From Mucilaginibacter cryoferens (lineage in GTDB: Bacteria; Bacteroidota; Bacteroidia; Sphingobacteriales; Sphingobacteriaceae): 64,000 nt of DNA. The stretch is taken from the NCBI RefSeq assembly GCF_014205845.1, contig NZ_JACHCR010000010.1:19961-83960 (forward strand), read 5' to 3'. Position numbers and translations under genes: made by a program. The notes below the pieces were generated by a model. The model was not told the origin of the DNA, did not search any database, and was given only the letters and a program-made list of their open reading frames with translations. How positions within the stretch are numbered: the stretch's first letter is position 1; every line of letters starts with the position of its first letter. Shown here piece by piece: positions 44,426 to 52,702 of this stretch.

Positions 44426-45490
44426 TTAATTTACCCTCGACGCATAGCAAACCCGGTGTATAAAACTTAGCTTCTCTACCACTTTTGGTTGAATTACAAA
44501 GGGGTACATATCCTGGTTACCCATGCTGCGGTTCATGCTATTCATGGCGAAAGTTAGGGGGAGCCACAAATCAAGCAACTCTTCAAAGTTTTGTGCTTGA
44601 AAAGGGCTTACATTAATGTTAGCCTTTAAACTATTATCCTTATCGGCAATGCGGGGAGCTACTTTCATACCAAATGAATCAGCAGTTTCAAGGGTATCCA
44701 TAATGTGCAGGTAATGGGCCCAGGTTTCGGCCCAGTCTTCCCAGGGATGCGAACTGGCGTAGGTACTAATGAAGTTTAAACTCCAGTTGGCAGGCGGCCC
44801 CTGGTTATAGTTGCGCGCTAGTGCCTGAGCATAATCTTCACGCTCATCGCCAAATAGCTGGCGGTATTCATCAATAAAAGGGCCGTCTGCAATAAGCCTG
44901 TCCCAATAGTAATGGCCAACCTCATGTCTGAAATGGCCCAATAGCGTGCGATAAGGCTCATTCATTTGCTTGCGCGATAGTTCGCGCTTGTCATCATCTG
45001 CTTCGTTCACATTGAGGGTAATAAGGCCATTTTCGTGTCCGGTTAATATTTTTTGAGTTGCATCAGCCTCGGTCAAAAAATCAAAACTAAGGCCTTTTTC
45101 CATATCCTGTATTTTGCTTACCAATGGTAGTTTCATTTGTAATAATGTATAAACCAGCCGGTGTTTGGCAAATTCTATCAATCGCCACTGCCTTAAATGC
45201 TCAGGGTCGGCCAAATTGGGCACAATGTGATTTAACTCGCAGGCCCGGCAAAATATATCGGTGCCATCGGCAGGTATCAGCCAGTTGCAAACATCAAATT
45301 CGTGATTTTTACAGTATTTAAACGGCGGCTTTTTATTGTTGTGTACGCTGTAAAATCCGTTTGTATCCGGGTCTAAAGTAACCAGACTCAAATCTTCGGC
45401 AATAAAGCCCAGGCTGTGCTTGCAGCACTCGCAGGTACTGTTTTCAAAATATAATAGCTGACCGCAGTTTGTACACTTAAATAATTTCAT
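44426..45490 (-). CDS. Zinc-ribbon putative metallopeptidase
   Basis: 354 residues. An N-terminal zinc ribbon has Cys pairs in FKCTNCGQLLYFENSTCECC, and a further CRAC pair lies near residue 78. The central HFRHEVGHYYWDRLI holds the HEVGH metal/catalytic motif (about residues 194-198). The motif is that of putative zinc-binding metallopeptidases of the DUF4157/PF15887-like group, often encoded near the ATP-grasp/alpha-E/transglutaminase cluster in my experience of such genomes. It is convergent with that cluster here. Substrate unknown. Confidence 0.8.
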   Translation of the reverse strand: MKLFKCTNCGQLLYFENSTCECCKHSLGFIAEDLSLVTLDPDTNGFYSVHNNKKPPFKYCKNHEFDVCNWLIPADGTDIFCRACELNHIVPNLADPEHLRQWRLIEFAKHRLVYTLLQMKLPLVSKIQDMEKGLSFDFLTEADATQKILTGHENGLITLNVNEADDDKRELSRKQMNEPYRTLLGHFRHEVGHYYWDRLIADGPFIDEYRQLFGDEREDYAQALARNYNQGPPANWSLNFISTYASSHPWEDWAETWAHYLHIMDTLETADSFGMKVAPRIADKDNSLKANINVSPFQAQNFEELLDLWLPLTFAMNSMNRSMGNQDMYPFVIQPKVVEKLSFIHRVCYASRVN

Positions 45491-45798
45491 AATCTGTATT
45501 AATGCTGCCCGTGGTTGAATAGCTTGTGGATTAACAGATTATAAGGCAGCGGGTTTTTAGAGATTGAAAATATACGGCGCCTCGATACGGACCTTTTGAA
45601 AATAGCTTAGGAATGATAAAGTATAAAATAACAAAGTCCCCTAAGCGCTCGCCGCCGGGGACTTAAACCTAAACCTTATCACAATTGCGAACAGGATGTT
45701 CGCGATGATTTTGTAAGTATAATAACAAGATTGTAATTATCAAAATACTATCATGTAAGTATGTTATATTTATGCTTCAGGCAGCACAACGTGAGGTT
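45491..45798. other. Intergenic region with a GGGGACTT hairpin
   Basis: Between two minus-strand genes. AAGTCCCC (45634-45641) and GGGGACTT (45657-45664) form an 8-bp stem with a 15-base loop. On the minus strand it is followed by a weak T-rich tract, so it may end the thioredoxin transcript. No gene is seen. Confidence 0.5.
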
Positions 45799-46356
45799 TT
45801 ATATAGCCAATAAAATAGAAAGTAATTCTATTTGGAAGCTTTTTCCCTTGTCTTGGTTATACCATTGTTGTAATGCGATTTTTTTTTGTTCCATCTCCAC
45901 ATGTTCTTCAAGTAAACGCATGTATAGTAGTTGGCACTCAACTGGCCGAGGCCCCCAAACGGCCAGCTCGTTGTTTTCATTATCGGTAATAATTAATTTG
46001 GGTATTGATTTTGTGCCATTGGTAAGGTATTTATCAATAAGAAAGGGCCCGGTGTCTCTTAATTTATAATCTACTTCAATTAGGGGGTTTATTTCAGACA
46101 AACGATGCAGCAAGGGTAACGTATGGGCCGCATCGCCACACCAGGGCTCGGTTATAACAGTCCAATATTGCATTTTAGTGATATTTGCTATGGTCGCCTT
46201 TAATTCATCATTAAGCACGCCGGTTTTTAACCATCGTTGCTGTCTCGACCAGTTTAAACGTGTATAATTTAGATAGTCGGGATTATTGTATGGGGCCGGT
46301 GGATTTGGATCACTTATAATTTCTTGAAATAGTAACTGGTACGCTGTAAAATTCAT
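45799..46356 (-). CDS. Thioredoxin-family protein
   Basis: 185 residues with a thioredoxin-like fold: WTVITEPWCGDAAHTLPLLH supplies an active site with a single Cys (WCGDA) instead of CxxC, so it cannot form the usual disulfide. SIPKLIITDNENNELAVWGP is the cis-Pro region. This single-Cys form is common in Bacteroidota small thioredoxin-like proteins with thiol-transfer or peroxidase-like roles. No signal peptide is visible, so it is cytoplasmic. A good promoter lies just upstream at 46383-46412. Confidence 0.82.
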   Translation of the reverse strand: MNFTAYQLLFQEIISDPNPPAPYNNPDYLNYTRLNWSRQQRWLKTGVLNDELKATIANITKMQYWTVITEPWCGDAAHTLPLLHRLSEINPLIEVDYKLRDTGPFLIDKYLTNGTKSIPKLIITDNENNELAVWGPRPVECQLLYMRLLEEHVEMEQKKIALQQWYNQDKGKSFQIELLSILLAI

Positions 46357-46382
46357 AGTGCTGCTGTGTTATCCGGTTAAAA

Positions 46383-46412
46383 CAAATTTATTATTTTACC
46401 GCCGTAGTACAA
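46383..46412 (-). promoter_or_regulatory. Promoter of the thioredoxin-like gene
   Basis: On the minus strand TTG (46412-46410), exactly 19 bp, then TAAATTTG (46390-46383), a full match to the Bacteroidota consensus. It ends 26 bp before the ATG at 46356. Confidence 0.6.
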
Positions 46413-46476
46413 TTATTTGTTAAGCCAATCTTTCGCAAAATGTTGTATTTACAATAGCATAAATAGTAAGAGATAA

Positions 46477-47481
46477 CTATCTCAATGCCTCCGCAAATAA
46501 ACGGTAAGATTTTAATTTGGCCCGATGATCAAAAATATGAGAGGTAGCCATTACTTCGTCAATTTGCGTTTGCTCTACAAAATCAGCCATCATGGCTTTT
46601 ATCTTTTCTTTACCACCAATAAAAGAATAAGCGAGCATTTGCATTACGGCTTCTTCCTCGTAAATATTCCAGATACTTTCCATGCTTTGTACCGGGGGAG
46701 GCAATAGCTGGCGTTTACCTGTTATTACGCCCATAAAAAATTGCTTAACAGATGTAGCCAGGTATTCGGCTTCTTCATCTGTATCAGCTGCTACAACATT
46801 TACGCAGGCTATTACATACGGGGTCTTTAGCTCGGCCGACGGTTTAAAGTTGTCTCTGTATATTTCAATAGCCTCCCTGAAATGTGCCGGCGCAAAATGA
46901 CTGGCGAATGCATAGGGAAGACCTTTTGCAGCAGCAAGGCGTGCGCTATCAGTACTGGAACCCAGTATCCAAATTGGAATATCGAGCCCTTCGCCCGGTA
47001 TTGCTCTAACTTTGGCCGTCTCATTCTCTGTCGAAAAATATTGCTGTAAACGTTCTACATCCCTCGGGAAATGAAATGGCGCGTTCATATTGTCGCCTCT
47101 TATGGCCATTGCAGTCACCTGGTCGCTACCTGGGGCCCTGCCAAGGCCAAGGTCTATTCTGTTGGGGTATAAAGTGGCCAGCGTGCCAAACTGCTCTGCA
47201 ACAATGAGTGGAGCGTGGTTGGGCAGCATAATACCGCCCGAGCCAACCCTGATGGTATTTGTATTGCCGGCAATAAAACCTATCAATACCGAAGTAGCAG
47301 AACTTGCTACATTCATCATATTATGGTGTTCGGCAAACCAGTACCGCTTGTATCCAAGCTGTTCTGCCTGTTTGGCGTTCTCAAGGGTGTTTTTATAGGT
47401 ATCTGCAATTGAATTTCCTTTTACTACAGTAGCGAGATCAAGTACAGAATAAGGTAATTTATTTAAAGAAGTTGAACTCAT
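46477..47481 (-). CDS. LLM-class flavin-dependent oxidoreductase
   Basis: 334 residues from the ATG at 47481 ([18 protein letters not shown]); a TTG six bases earlier is less likely. Family marks include [53 protein letters not shown] and [16 protein letters not shown]. These proteins form a luciferase-like TIM barrel with FMN, catalysing monooxygenation or reduction of an unknown substrate. It is a single-gene unit. Confidence 0.9.
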   Translation of the reverse strand: MSSTSLNKLPYSVLDLATVVKGNSIADTYKNTLENAKQAEQLGYKRYWFAEHHNMMNVASSATSVLIGFIAGNTNTIRVGSGGIMLPNHAPLIVAEQFGTLATLYPNRIDLGLGRAPGSDQVTAMAIRGDNMNAPFHFPRDVERLQQYFSTENETAKVRAIPGEGLDIPIWILGSSTDSARLAAAKGLPYAFASHFAPAHFREAIEIYRDNFKPSAELKTPYVIACVNVVAADTDEEAEYLATSVKQFFMGVITGKRQLLPPPVQSMESIWNIYEEEAVMQMLAYSFIGGKEKIKAMMADFVEQTQIDEVMATSHIFDHRAKLKSYRLFAEALR

Positions 47482-47487
47482 ATACAA

Positions 47488-47912
47488 AACTACAGCTTAT
47501 ACAGCTACCCGGATGGTTCGCCCCATAGATATGACTTAGGCCAAACAAAGCTGAACGACTGAAGTGGGCATTTTTTATTTTGTGGTTGGTTTTGATGGTT
47601 TTAGGAGATTATTGGGGTTTATCAATGATAAATAAATCGATTTAAAACGAGTTTAATCATTTTGAAACTTTTTTGGAGATATTTGGGTGTGCTTTGCCTG
47701 TAATAAACTGTTTTGATTATTTAAATGATGCCTTTCTTTTGTTTTTCAATTAATTTCTGCCGCGATCTGAATCATTCCCTTTATTTTTTATTTAAAAGAG
47801 ATGCAAATAAAGCTAAGGTTGCGCCTCCTGATATTTTGTGATATTTTTATACCACATAAAATTGATTTAGAAGAGTTTCGTTGATTTTTATAGGGGAATA
47901 ATATGCTGATAA
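47488..47912. other. Long AT-rich upstream region of the RRM gene
   Basis: 425 bp without a gene. The sequence is about 65-70% A+T and includes several TTTTGA and GATT runs. It probably contains the promoters of the two divergent genes and a long 5' leader for the RNA-binding protein. I could not identify a riboswitch or a hairpin with a T run. Confidence 0.35.
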
Positions 47913-47945
47913 ATGGATATATTTGCAGATAATCAAAAACTGGCG

Positions 47946-48308
47946 ATGATTAAATTATTTGTAGTGGGTTTCCCACGAGATATGCGGGAAATAGAATTAT
48001 TGGAATTATTTACCCTGCAAGGGCAAGTAGACCAGGTAACCATTATTACCGACAAAGATTCGGGCGAGAGTAAAGGCTACGGCTTTGTGCAGATGACCGA
48101 TCAGCATGGTGCAGACAGGGCTATTGTTGCTTTAAACGGGCTTAACATTGCTGGGAGAGAAGTGAGCGTTAGAATAGCCGAAGACAAAAGAAGCGTTTCG
48201 GCACCACCAGTTCCCGAACCTCGCAGATACGAACCAGAAAACAGGGGCTACCAAAAAGTAGCAAAAGCGGGTTACGATAAAAAGAAGCGTCCAAGAAAGT
48301 TATTCTAA
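47946..48308 (+). CDS. RRM-domain RNA-binding protein
   Basis: A single RNA recognition motif with RNP2 KLFVVGF and RNP1 KGYGFVQM, then a Pro/Arg/Lys-rich tail (EPENRGYQKVAKAGYDKKKR). I favour the ATG at 47946 (MIKLFVVGFPRDM, 120 residues), the usual start for this family. An in-frame ATG at 47913 would add 11 residues. These short RRM proteins are common in Bacteroidota and cyanobacteria and bind AU-rich mRNA, often after cold shock. It is a single-gene unit with a strong terminator. Confidence 0.88.
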   Translation: MIKLFVVGFPRDMREIELLELFTLQGQVDQVTIITDKDSGESKGYGFVQMTDQHGADRAIVALNGLNIAGREVSVRIAEDKRSVSAPPVPEPRRYEPENRGYQKVAKAGYDKKKRPRKLF

Positions 48309-48384
48309 ATTTGTAATAGGGGCTACACCATTATAATGGTTATGGTCGTAAATCAAGTGTTTGTAAAAACGTATAATTTTATTT

Positions 48385-48420
48385 AAATAGCCGGGCTCTC
48401 CCTTGAGTGTCCGGCTATTT
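48385..48420 (+). terminator. Terminator after the RRM gene
   Basis: AAATAGCCGG (48385-48394) pairs with CCGGCTATTT (48411-48420), with a T-containing tail. It lies 77 bp after the stop. Confidence 0.75.
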
Positions 48421-48608
48421 AGTTTATAGATTGTATCTGTTTATCGGTATTATATAAATAACCTGCAAGCTTAATGCCGTTATTATCTATCCGGTAGTTT
48501 TTTCATTTCATCGCCTGTTTTCTCCTGTCTGTCGTTTTTCCTTAATCTATTTGAAGTATTTCTTTACTTACATCAGGTTTAAATCCGTAGGTGTGATTTA
48601 TTTAAAGA

Positions 48609-49733
48609 ATGAAATGTAGATTGAAATCCCCACTTGAGTTTCGTAATTATTTAACTGTGAATGATTTAGATAGAAATAATTTTCTTGAAACTGTTGATCT
48701 GGTTATTACCCCCGTTATTATAGATGATGGTAGTACCGACGCAGGCAGATTTTATTTTAACAAAGCTTTTTGTACAGAGATTGGATATAATATAAATGAG
48801 ATCCCCGACGATGAAGCGTGGTGGACAACTGCATATCCAGATCCCGTTTACCGTGAAGAAACAATGCTTGCCTGGAGCGGAAAAAAGATGCAGGCCGAAA
48901 AAAACAGTGAACGCCACTTTAGTTTAACGGCAAGAATATGTTGTGCCGATAACTCCTTTAAATGGTATGAATTTCATAGTGTAGCAATAGGGCAGGTAAA
49001 AATGATCACCTTGGTTAATATCAGCCGAATAAAAGAGAAGAATGAGAAGTTGGTTAATGTAATTCAGCAAAAAACGTTATTGCTTTCTATTCTCACGCAT
49101 GATATCAGATCGCCATTGGGTAATATAAAGACAATTCTGGATGGCTACGAGATGAATTATTTAAACAAGAGCGAGATCTGTGAAATAGCCTTAACATTAA
49201 CAGACCAGCTCGACTACCTGTTAAATATGATCGACTCTACCCGGTTACGTGTAGGGAGCGAGACAGGGGTATTTACATTTAGGTCTGAAGAAATAAAATT
49301 AAATGATTTTTTCACCAATTGCAGACAAATATTTAGTAGAGTGCTTAACAATGCGCAAATCAATTTGGTTTTTGAAATTGAAGAGCCAGGCATCATCTAT
49401 TACGACCAGTTTATACTGGAGATAGTTTTTAGAAACATTATTGATAATGCTATAAAACACACACCAGAAAATGGCGTAATTAAGATCTCATTGGGGCACT
49501 ATGAAAAATATTCCAGTTTGGTTGTAACCGATTCTGGAAAAGGTATGACAACCGAACAAATTGATGCTATTGCCCAATACACCAATCAAAGAACCGCCAC
49601 CCGGGAAATTATTGATGGCTTTGGCCTGGGGCTTATCAGCGCAAAAGAAATTTTAGAAAAGCATAGAGGTAAACTGGCTATATCAAGCTCGCCGGCAAAT
49701 GGCACCTCGTGTGAGATAATGATATATAATTAA
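48609..49733 (+). CDS. PAS-containing histidine kinase
   Basis: 374 residues without membrane segments. A PAS-like sensor region (about residues 29-140, VITPVIIDDG...WYEFHSVAI) precedes a HisKA domain with the phospho-acceptor His164 in LLSILTHDIRSPLGNIK. The HATPase domain is complete: N-box IIDNAIKHTPENG, G1 DSGKGM and G2 GFGLGL. It begins a seven-gene signalling cluster (48.6-56.7 kb). It is clearly related to the protein encoded at 51629-52702, which shares the layout but has lost the catalytic residues. No response regulator is adjacent; the nearest are the hybrid kinase and the LytTR regulator further downstream. Confidence 0.9.
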   Translation: MKCRLKSPLEFRNYLTVNDLDRNNFLETVDLVITPVIIDDGSTDAGRFYFNKAFCTEIGYNINEIPDDEAWWTTAYPDPVYREETMLAWSGKKMQAEKNSERHFSLTARICCADNSFKWYEFHSVAIGQVKMITLVNISRIKEKNEKLVNVIQQKTLLLSILTHDIRSPLGNIKTILDGYEMNYLNKSEICEIALTLTDQLDYLLNMIDSTRLRVGSETGVFTFRSEEIKLNDFFTNCRQIFSRVLNNAQINLVFEIEEPGIIYYDQFILEIVFRNIIDNAIKHTPENGVIKISLGHYEKYSSLVVTDSGKGMTTEQIDAIAQYTNQRTATREIIDGFGLGLISAKEILEKHRGKLAISSSPANGTSCEIMIYN

Positions 49734-49741
49734 TTGAACTA

Positions 49742-51223
49742 TTGTATTGGCCAATTGTGCAGAACAGGAAAGTGATTGTAAGCTTATTGTATATTGTTTT
49801 TATTTTAACAGGTAGTAAAAGCTATGCACAGTACAACCCCAAACGGGTTGACAGCATGTTTAATAAAGCTGCCCAAATTAATGATATTAAGCAAAAGGAA
49901 AAACAGGGGATTGAAATTTACCGGGTATCTAAAGCCATTAATTATCAAGAGGGTATAGCCAAAGGATTGATGATATGCTCTGGAGCCTGTTTTAACTCTG
50001 GCCGATACGAAAAGGCTTTTAAATACGCCGCAGAGGCGGAAAGCCAGGTACCCAAAATACATGATGCCATTTTGATCACACAAATACTTACTGCAAAAGG
50101 TACGGTATTTAATAAGTTGGGATACTATAAAGAGGCGTGGCAAACACTAAATAACGCCATTGTTGTGGCAAAAAAAATAAGTGATCCCGATGCACAGCAT
50201 TATTGGTTTGGAAACATTTATACAGCTTTGGGGCAATATAAACAGAGCTGTGATAGTAATTTAAAAGCTACATTTTTTTATACAAGAGAAAGTTACCGGG
50301 AGTTTAAGCACCTAAGCACCAACGTTAAATATATTAAAGGGTATATACTGGCCACTTATAATATGGGTAGCATTTTTTTGGATTTACATCAAATAGATTC
50401 TGCTTCGCTTTATTTACACCAGGCCGCCATATTTGCCGAAAAATACCACGATGATAACGTATGTGCTTTTACCTATAATGAACTTGGCAACCTATATTAC
50501 CAACAGAAACAATATAACGATGCCGCGACCTATTACACCCAAAATATTGTTATATCTACCCGCTTGGGTAATGCTTACCAATTAAAGGATGCCTGTAAGG
50601 GCTTATCTAAAGTGTATTTTGCGTTAAAACAAAATGATAGGGCCGCCAAATGTCTAGAACGATATACTACACTTACCGATAGCTTAAACAAGGTTGATAA
50701 ATTGGCCGTTGAGGTCCCCCTGGCTTATCTGTTTAAAACAAGAGACGAAAAGAACAAAGAAAATAAAAGCCAGTTGATCTGGCTCATTGTAGCAATATTG
50801 CTTCTCCTTATTATCGTAGTTTTTATAGCGGTGTTTATATCGCGTAAGTTAAAGCGAAAGCTGAAACAAAGTATTGCAACAGTAAATAAGCTCACTAAAG
50901 CAACCGAAGTTAATGCTACACGGCTTAAAATGGATGACTTGAAGGAAATTGTACATCTGGCAATGGAAAATAACCCTCTTTTTTTAACCCGGTTTAATCA
51001 GTACGATCCTGAATTTGTAAAAAACATACTTTTTAAGGCACCCAATATGGTTGCTGTAGAGATTGAGATGTGTGTGTTGCTCCGGATTAATTTTGATACC
51101 AAAGAAATAGCCCGTTTTACCAATAGCTCTGTCAGATCGGTGGAAGGAAAAAAACGACGGATAAGGAAAAAGCTAAGCATCCCTTCGGCTATAGATATTA
51201 ATGTTTGGATGACAAATGTTTAG
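49742..51223 (+). CDS. Membrane-anchored TPR protein with C-terminal HTH
   Basis: 493 residues from a TTG at 49742; a GTG at 49757 is an alternative. The N-terminus is a signal-like segment ending KSYAQ. The next ~300 residues are TPR-like helical repeats (GNLYYQQKQYNDAATYYTQN). A single membrane helix is at about 341-362 (LIWLIVAILLLLIIVVFIA). The C-terminus is a LuxR-like helix-turn-helix (DTKEIARFTNSSVRSVEGKK then RRIRKKLSIP). The layout is that of one-component membrane regulators of Bacteroidota, with TPRs outside sensing a peptide or protein and the HTH inside binding DNA. It follows the kinase stop by 8 bp, so they are co-expressed. Confidence 0.85.
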   Translation: MYWPIVQNRKVIVSLLYIVFILTGSKSYAQYNPKRVDSMFNKAAQINDIKQKEKQGIEIYRVSKAINYQEGIAKGLMICSGACFNSGRYEKAFKYAAEAESQVPKIHDAILITQILTAKGTVFNKLGYYKEAWQTLNNAIVVAKKISDPDAQHYWFGNIYTALGQYKQSCDSNLKATFFYTRESYREFKHLSTNVKYIKGYILATYNMGSIFLDLHQIDSASLYLHQAAIFAEKYHDDNVCAFTYNELGNLYYQQKQYNDAATYYTQNIVISTRLGNAYQLKDACKGLSKVYFALKQNDRAAKCLERYTTLTDSLNKVDKLAVEVPLAYLFKTRDEKNKENKSQLIWLIVAILLLLIIVVFIAVFISRKLKRKLKQSIATVNKLTKATEVNATRLKMDDLKEIVHLAMENNPLFLTRFNQYDPEFVKNILFKAPNMVAVEIEMCVLLRINFDTKEIARFTNSSVRSVEGKKRRIRKKLSIPSAIDINVWMTNV

Positions 51224-51381
51224 TAATCCCATTTGTGTTTAATTTCCATTGCACTAAAATAGATGCAGACATAGTCAATTGCGTGGTGGGTAAATGTGGG
51301 TAGTGATTATGTACTCCCAAAAGTTTTACAATTAGTTTTTTTGCACTTGACAAACAACCTTTAAAAGCTTTATTAGAATTT

Positions 51382-51573
51382 ATGACTTATAACGATAAAC
51401 CTTTTATGCGATGCCGGAAATGTTCGGCACCCTTTCACTATAAAATGCCACGAAACTGGTTGGGTCGCAATCTGTTATTTTTTCTCCCGATCAAACGATA
51501 TTTCTGCGCCAGATGCCTCAAATCCCGTTACCGCATTCTAACATCAAAGAAAGAACGAGCTTTTAAGATATAA
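51382..51573 (+). CDS. Small zinc-ribbon-like protein
   Basis: 63 residues with two CxxC pairs (MRCRKCSAPFHYKMP and RYFCARCLKSRY) separated by about 27 residues, an arrangement able to bind one zinc ion. It is strongly basic and ends KKERAFKI. I do not recognise a family. It lies between the TPR-HTH gene and the pseudokinase gene and is on the same strand. It may be an accessory RNA- or DNA-binding protein, but no function can be assigned. Confidence 0.6.
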   Translation: MTYNDKPFMRCRKCSAPFHYKMPRNWLGRNLLFFLPIKRYFCARCLKSRYRILTSKKERAFKI

Positions 51574-51628
51574 ATCTTGATGTCTTCGTGTTTTGAAATG
51601 GTAAAGTACTCACTTAATCACCTAACTT

Positions 51629-52702
51629 TTGGAAAATATCACTAGTGCCGACAGTTTCTTTAAAATTGCGGATATTATGGTTACGCCCGTTATAATCGTT
51701 AACAATGGCCGATATTTATATTGTAATAATGCCTTCGTAGCCGATATAGGCTACACAACTGATGATATTAGCGATTTACAAGATTGGTTTCAGAAAGCAT
51801 ATCCAGATGTGGATTACCAAAACGAGATCATTTATTGCCGCGATAAGAGACGGGGTATTGCCGAAAAATATGGACGGTCGTCCTTTCACCTGGAAACAAA
51901 GGTTTGTTGCGCAGACGGATCGTATTATTGGTATGATATTTATGAAACTCAACTGGATAATTTAACCATACTCACTTTTTTGAATATAGACGCACTGGAA
52001 ATAGAAAATAATCAACTCAACAATGCCGTTCAACAGAAAAACTTATTACTCTCCATGGTGGTGCGTGATGTACGCGATCCTTTATTTGATATAAAAGTGC
52101 TGTTGGATAACCTGGCTCACAACAAAGCAGATGTAGAAAAGGAACAATTTGACAGGATAATTTTTGACTTAGCCCTGCATGTTGACCATGCCACAAACTT
52201 ACTTAACGCGGCGCTGCTTCGTTCGGGAATAGAAAGAGGAACCTTTAGTTTCAAGCCTGATTTAATTGACCTCGAAGCTTTTTTAACCAAACGTTACCAA
52301 AATTTAAAGTCTCGCCTTGCTCAAAAAAACATCCGCTTGCTTTTTAAATTGGATGTTCCTAAAATTATGTTTTATGATCGTTTTATACTGGAAATAGCTT
52401 TTGTAAGCATTATAAACTACATCATTTTGGCGGGTAAACAGGGGGGAGACATTGTTATTTCTAACGTTGAGGAAAAATATTTTTCGAGTTTAATTATTAC
52501 CGATGATAGATTGCCAAACCTTGATTACAGCGAACAAGAAACCAATGACAATACCAGCCGGATATTTGAGGGATTTGGAGATGCCGGATTAATTAACGCA
52601 GAAAAAATGATAGGGGAGCATAACGGCAAATTATTAATCTACAAAAAACGTTATGGTACAACTATCTGGGAAATCAGAATTAACAAATACAATGTTTTAT
52701 AA
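51629..52702 (+). CDS. Histidine pseudokinase (PAS plus degenerate kinase domain)
   Basis: 357 residues from a TTG at 51629, which aligns with the start region of its paralogue at 48609. The PAS part (about 14-125) is kept. In the kinase part the phospho-acceptor His is Arg146 (VVRDVRDPLFDIK), the N-box Asn is gone (INYIILAGKQGG), the G1 glycines are replaced (ITDDRLPN) and G2 is altered (GFGDAGL). It therefore probably neither binds ATP nor transfers phosphate and may act as a regulatory partner of another kinase. The stop lies 11 bp inside the start region of the hybrid kinase, so the two are translationally coupled. Confidence 0.85.
   Translation: MENITSADSFFKIADIMVTPVIIVNNGRYLYCNNAFVADIGYTTDDISDLQDWFQKAYPDVDYQNEIIYCRDKRRGIAEKYGRSSFHLETKVCCADGSYYWYDIYETQLDNLTILTFLNIDALEIENNQLNNAVQQKNLLLSMVVRDVRDPLFDIKVLLDNLAHNKADVEKEQFDRIIFDLALHVDHATNLLNAALLRSGIERGTFSFKPDLIDLEAFLTKRYQNLKSRLAQKNIRLLFKLDVPKIMFYDRFILEIAFVSIINYIILAGKQGGDIVISNVEEKYFSSLIITDDRLPNLDYSEQETNDNTSRIFEGFGDAGLINAEKMIGEHNGKLLIYKKRYGTTIWEIRINKYNVL

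Noticed and set aside
47488..47912. Riboswitch or cold-shock leader before the RRM gene
   Set aside because: I found no conserved fold or terminator in the sequence; only the unusual length supports it.
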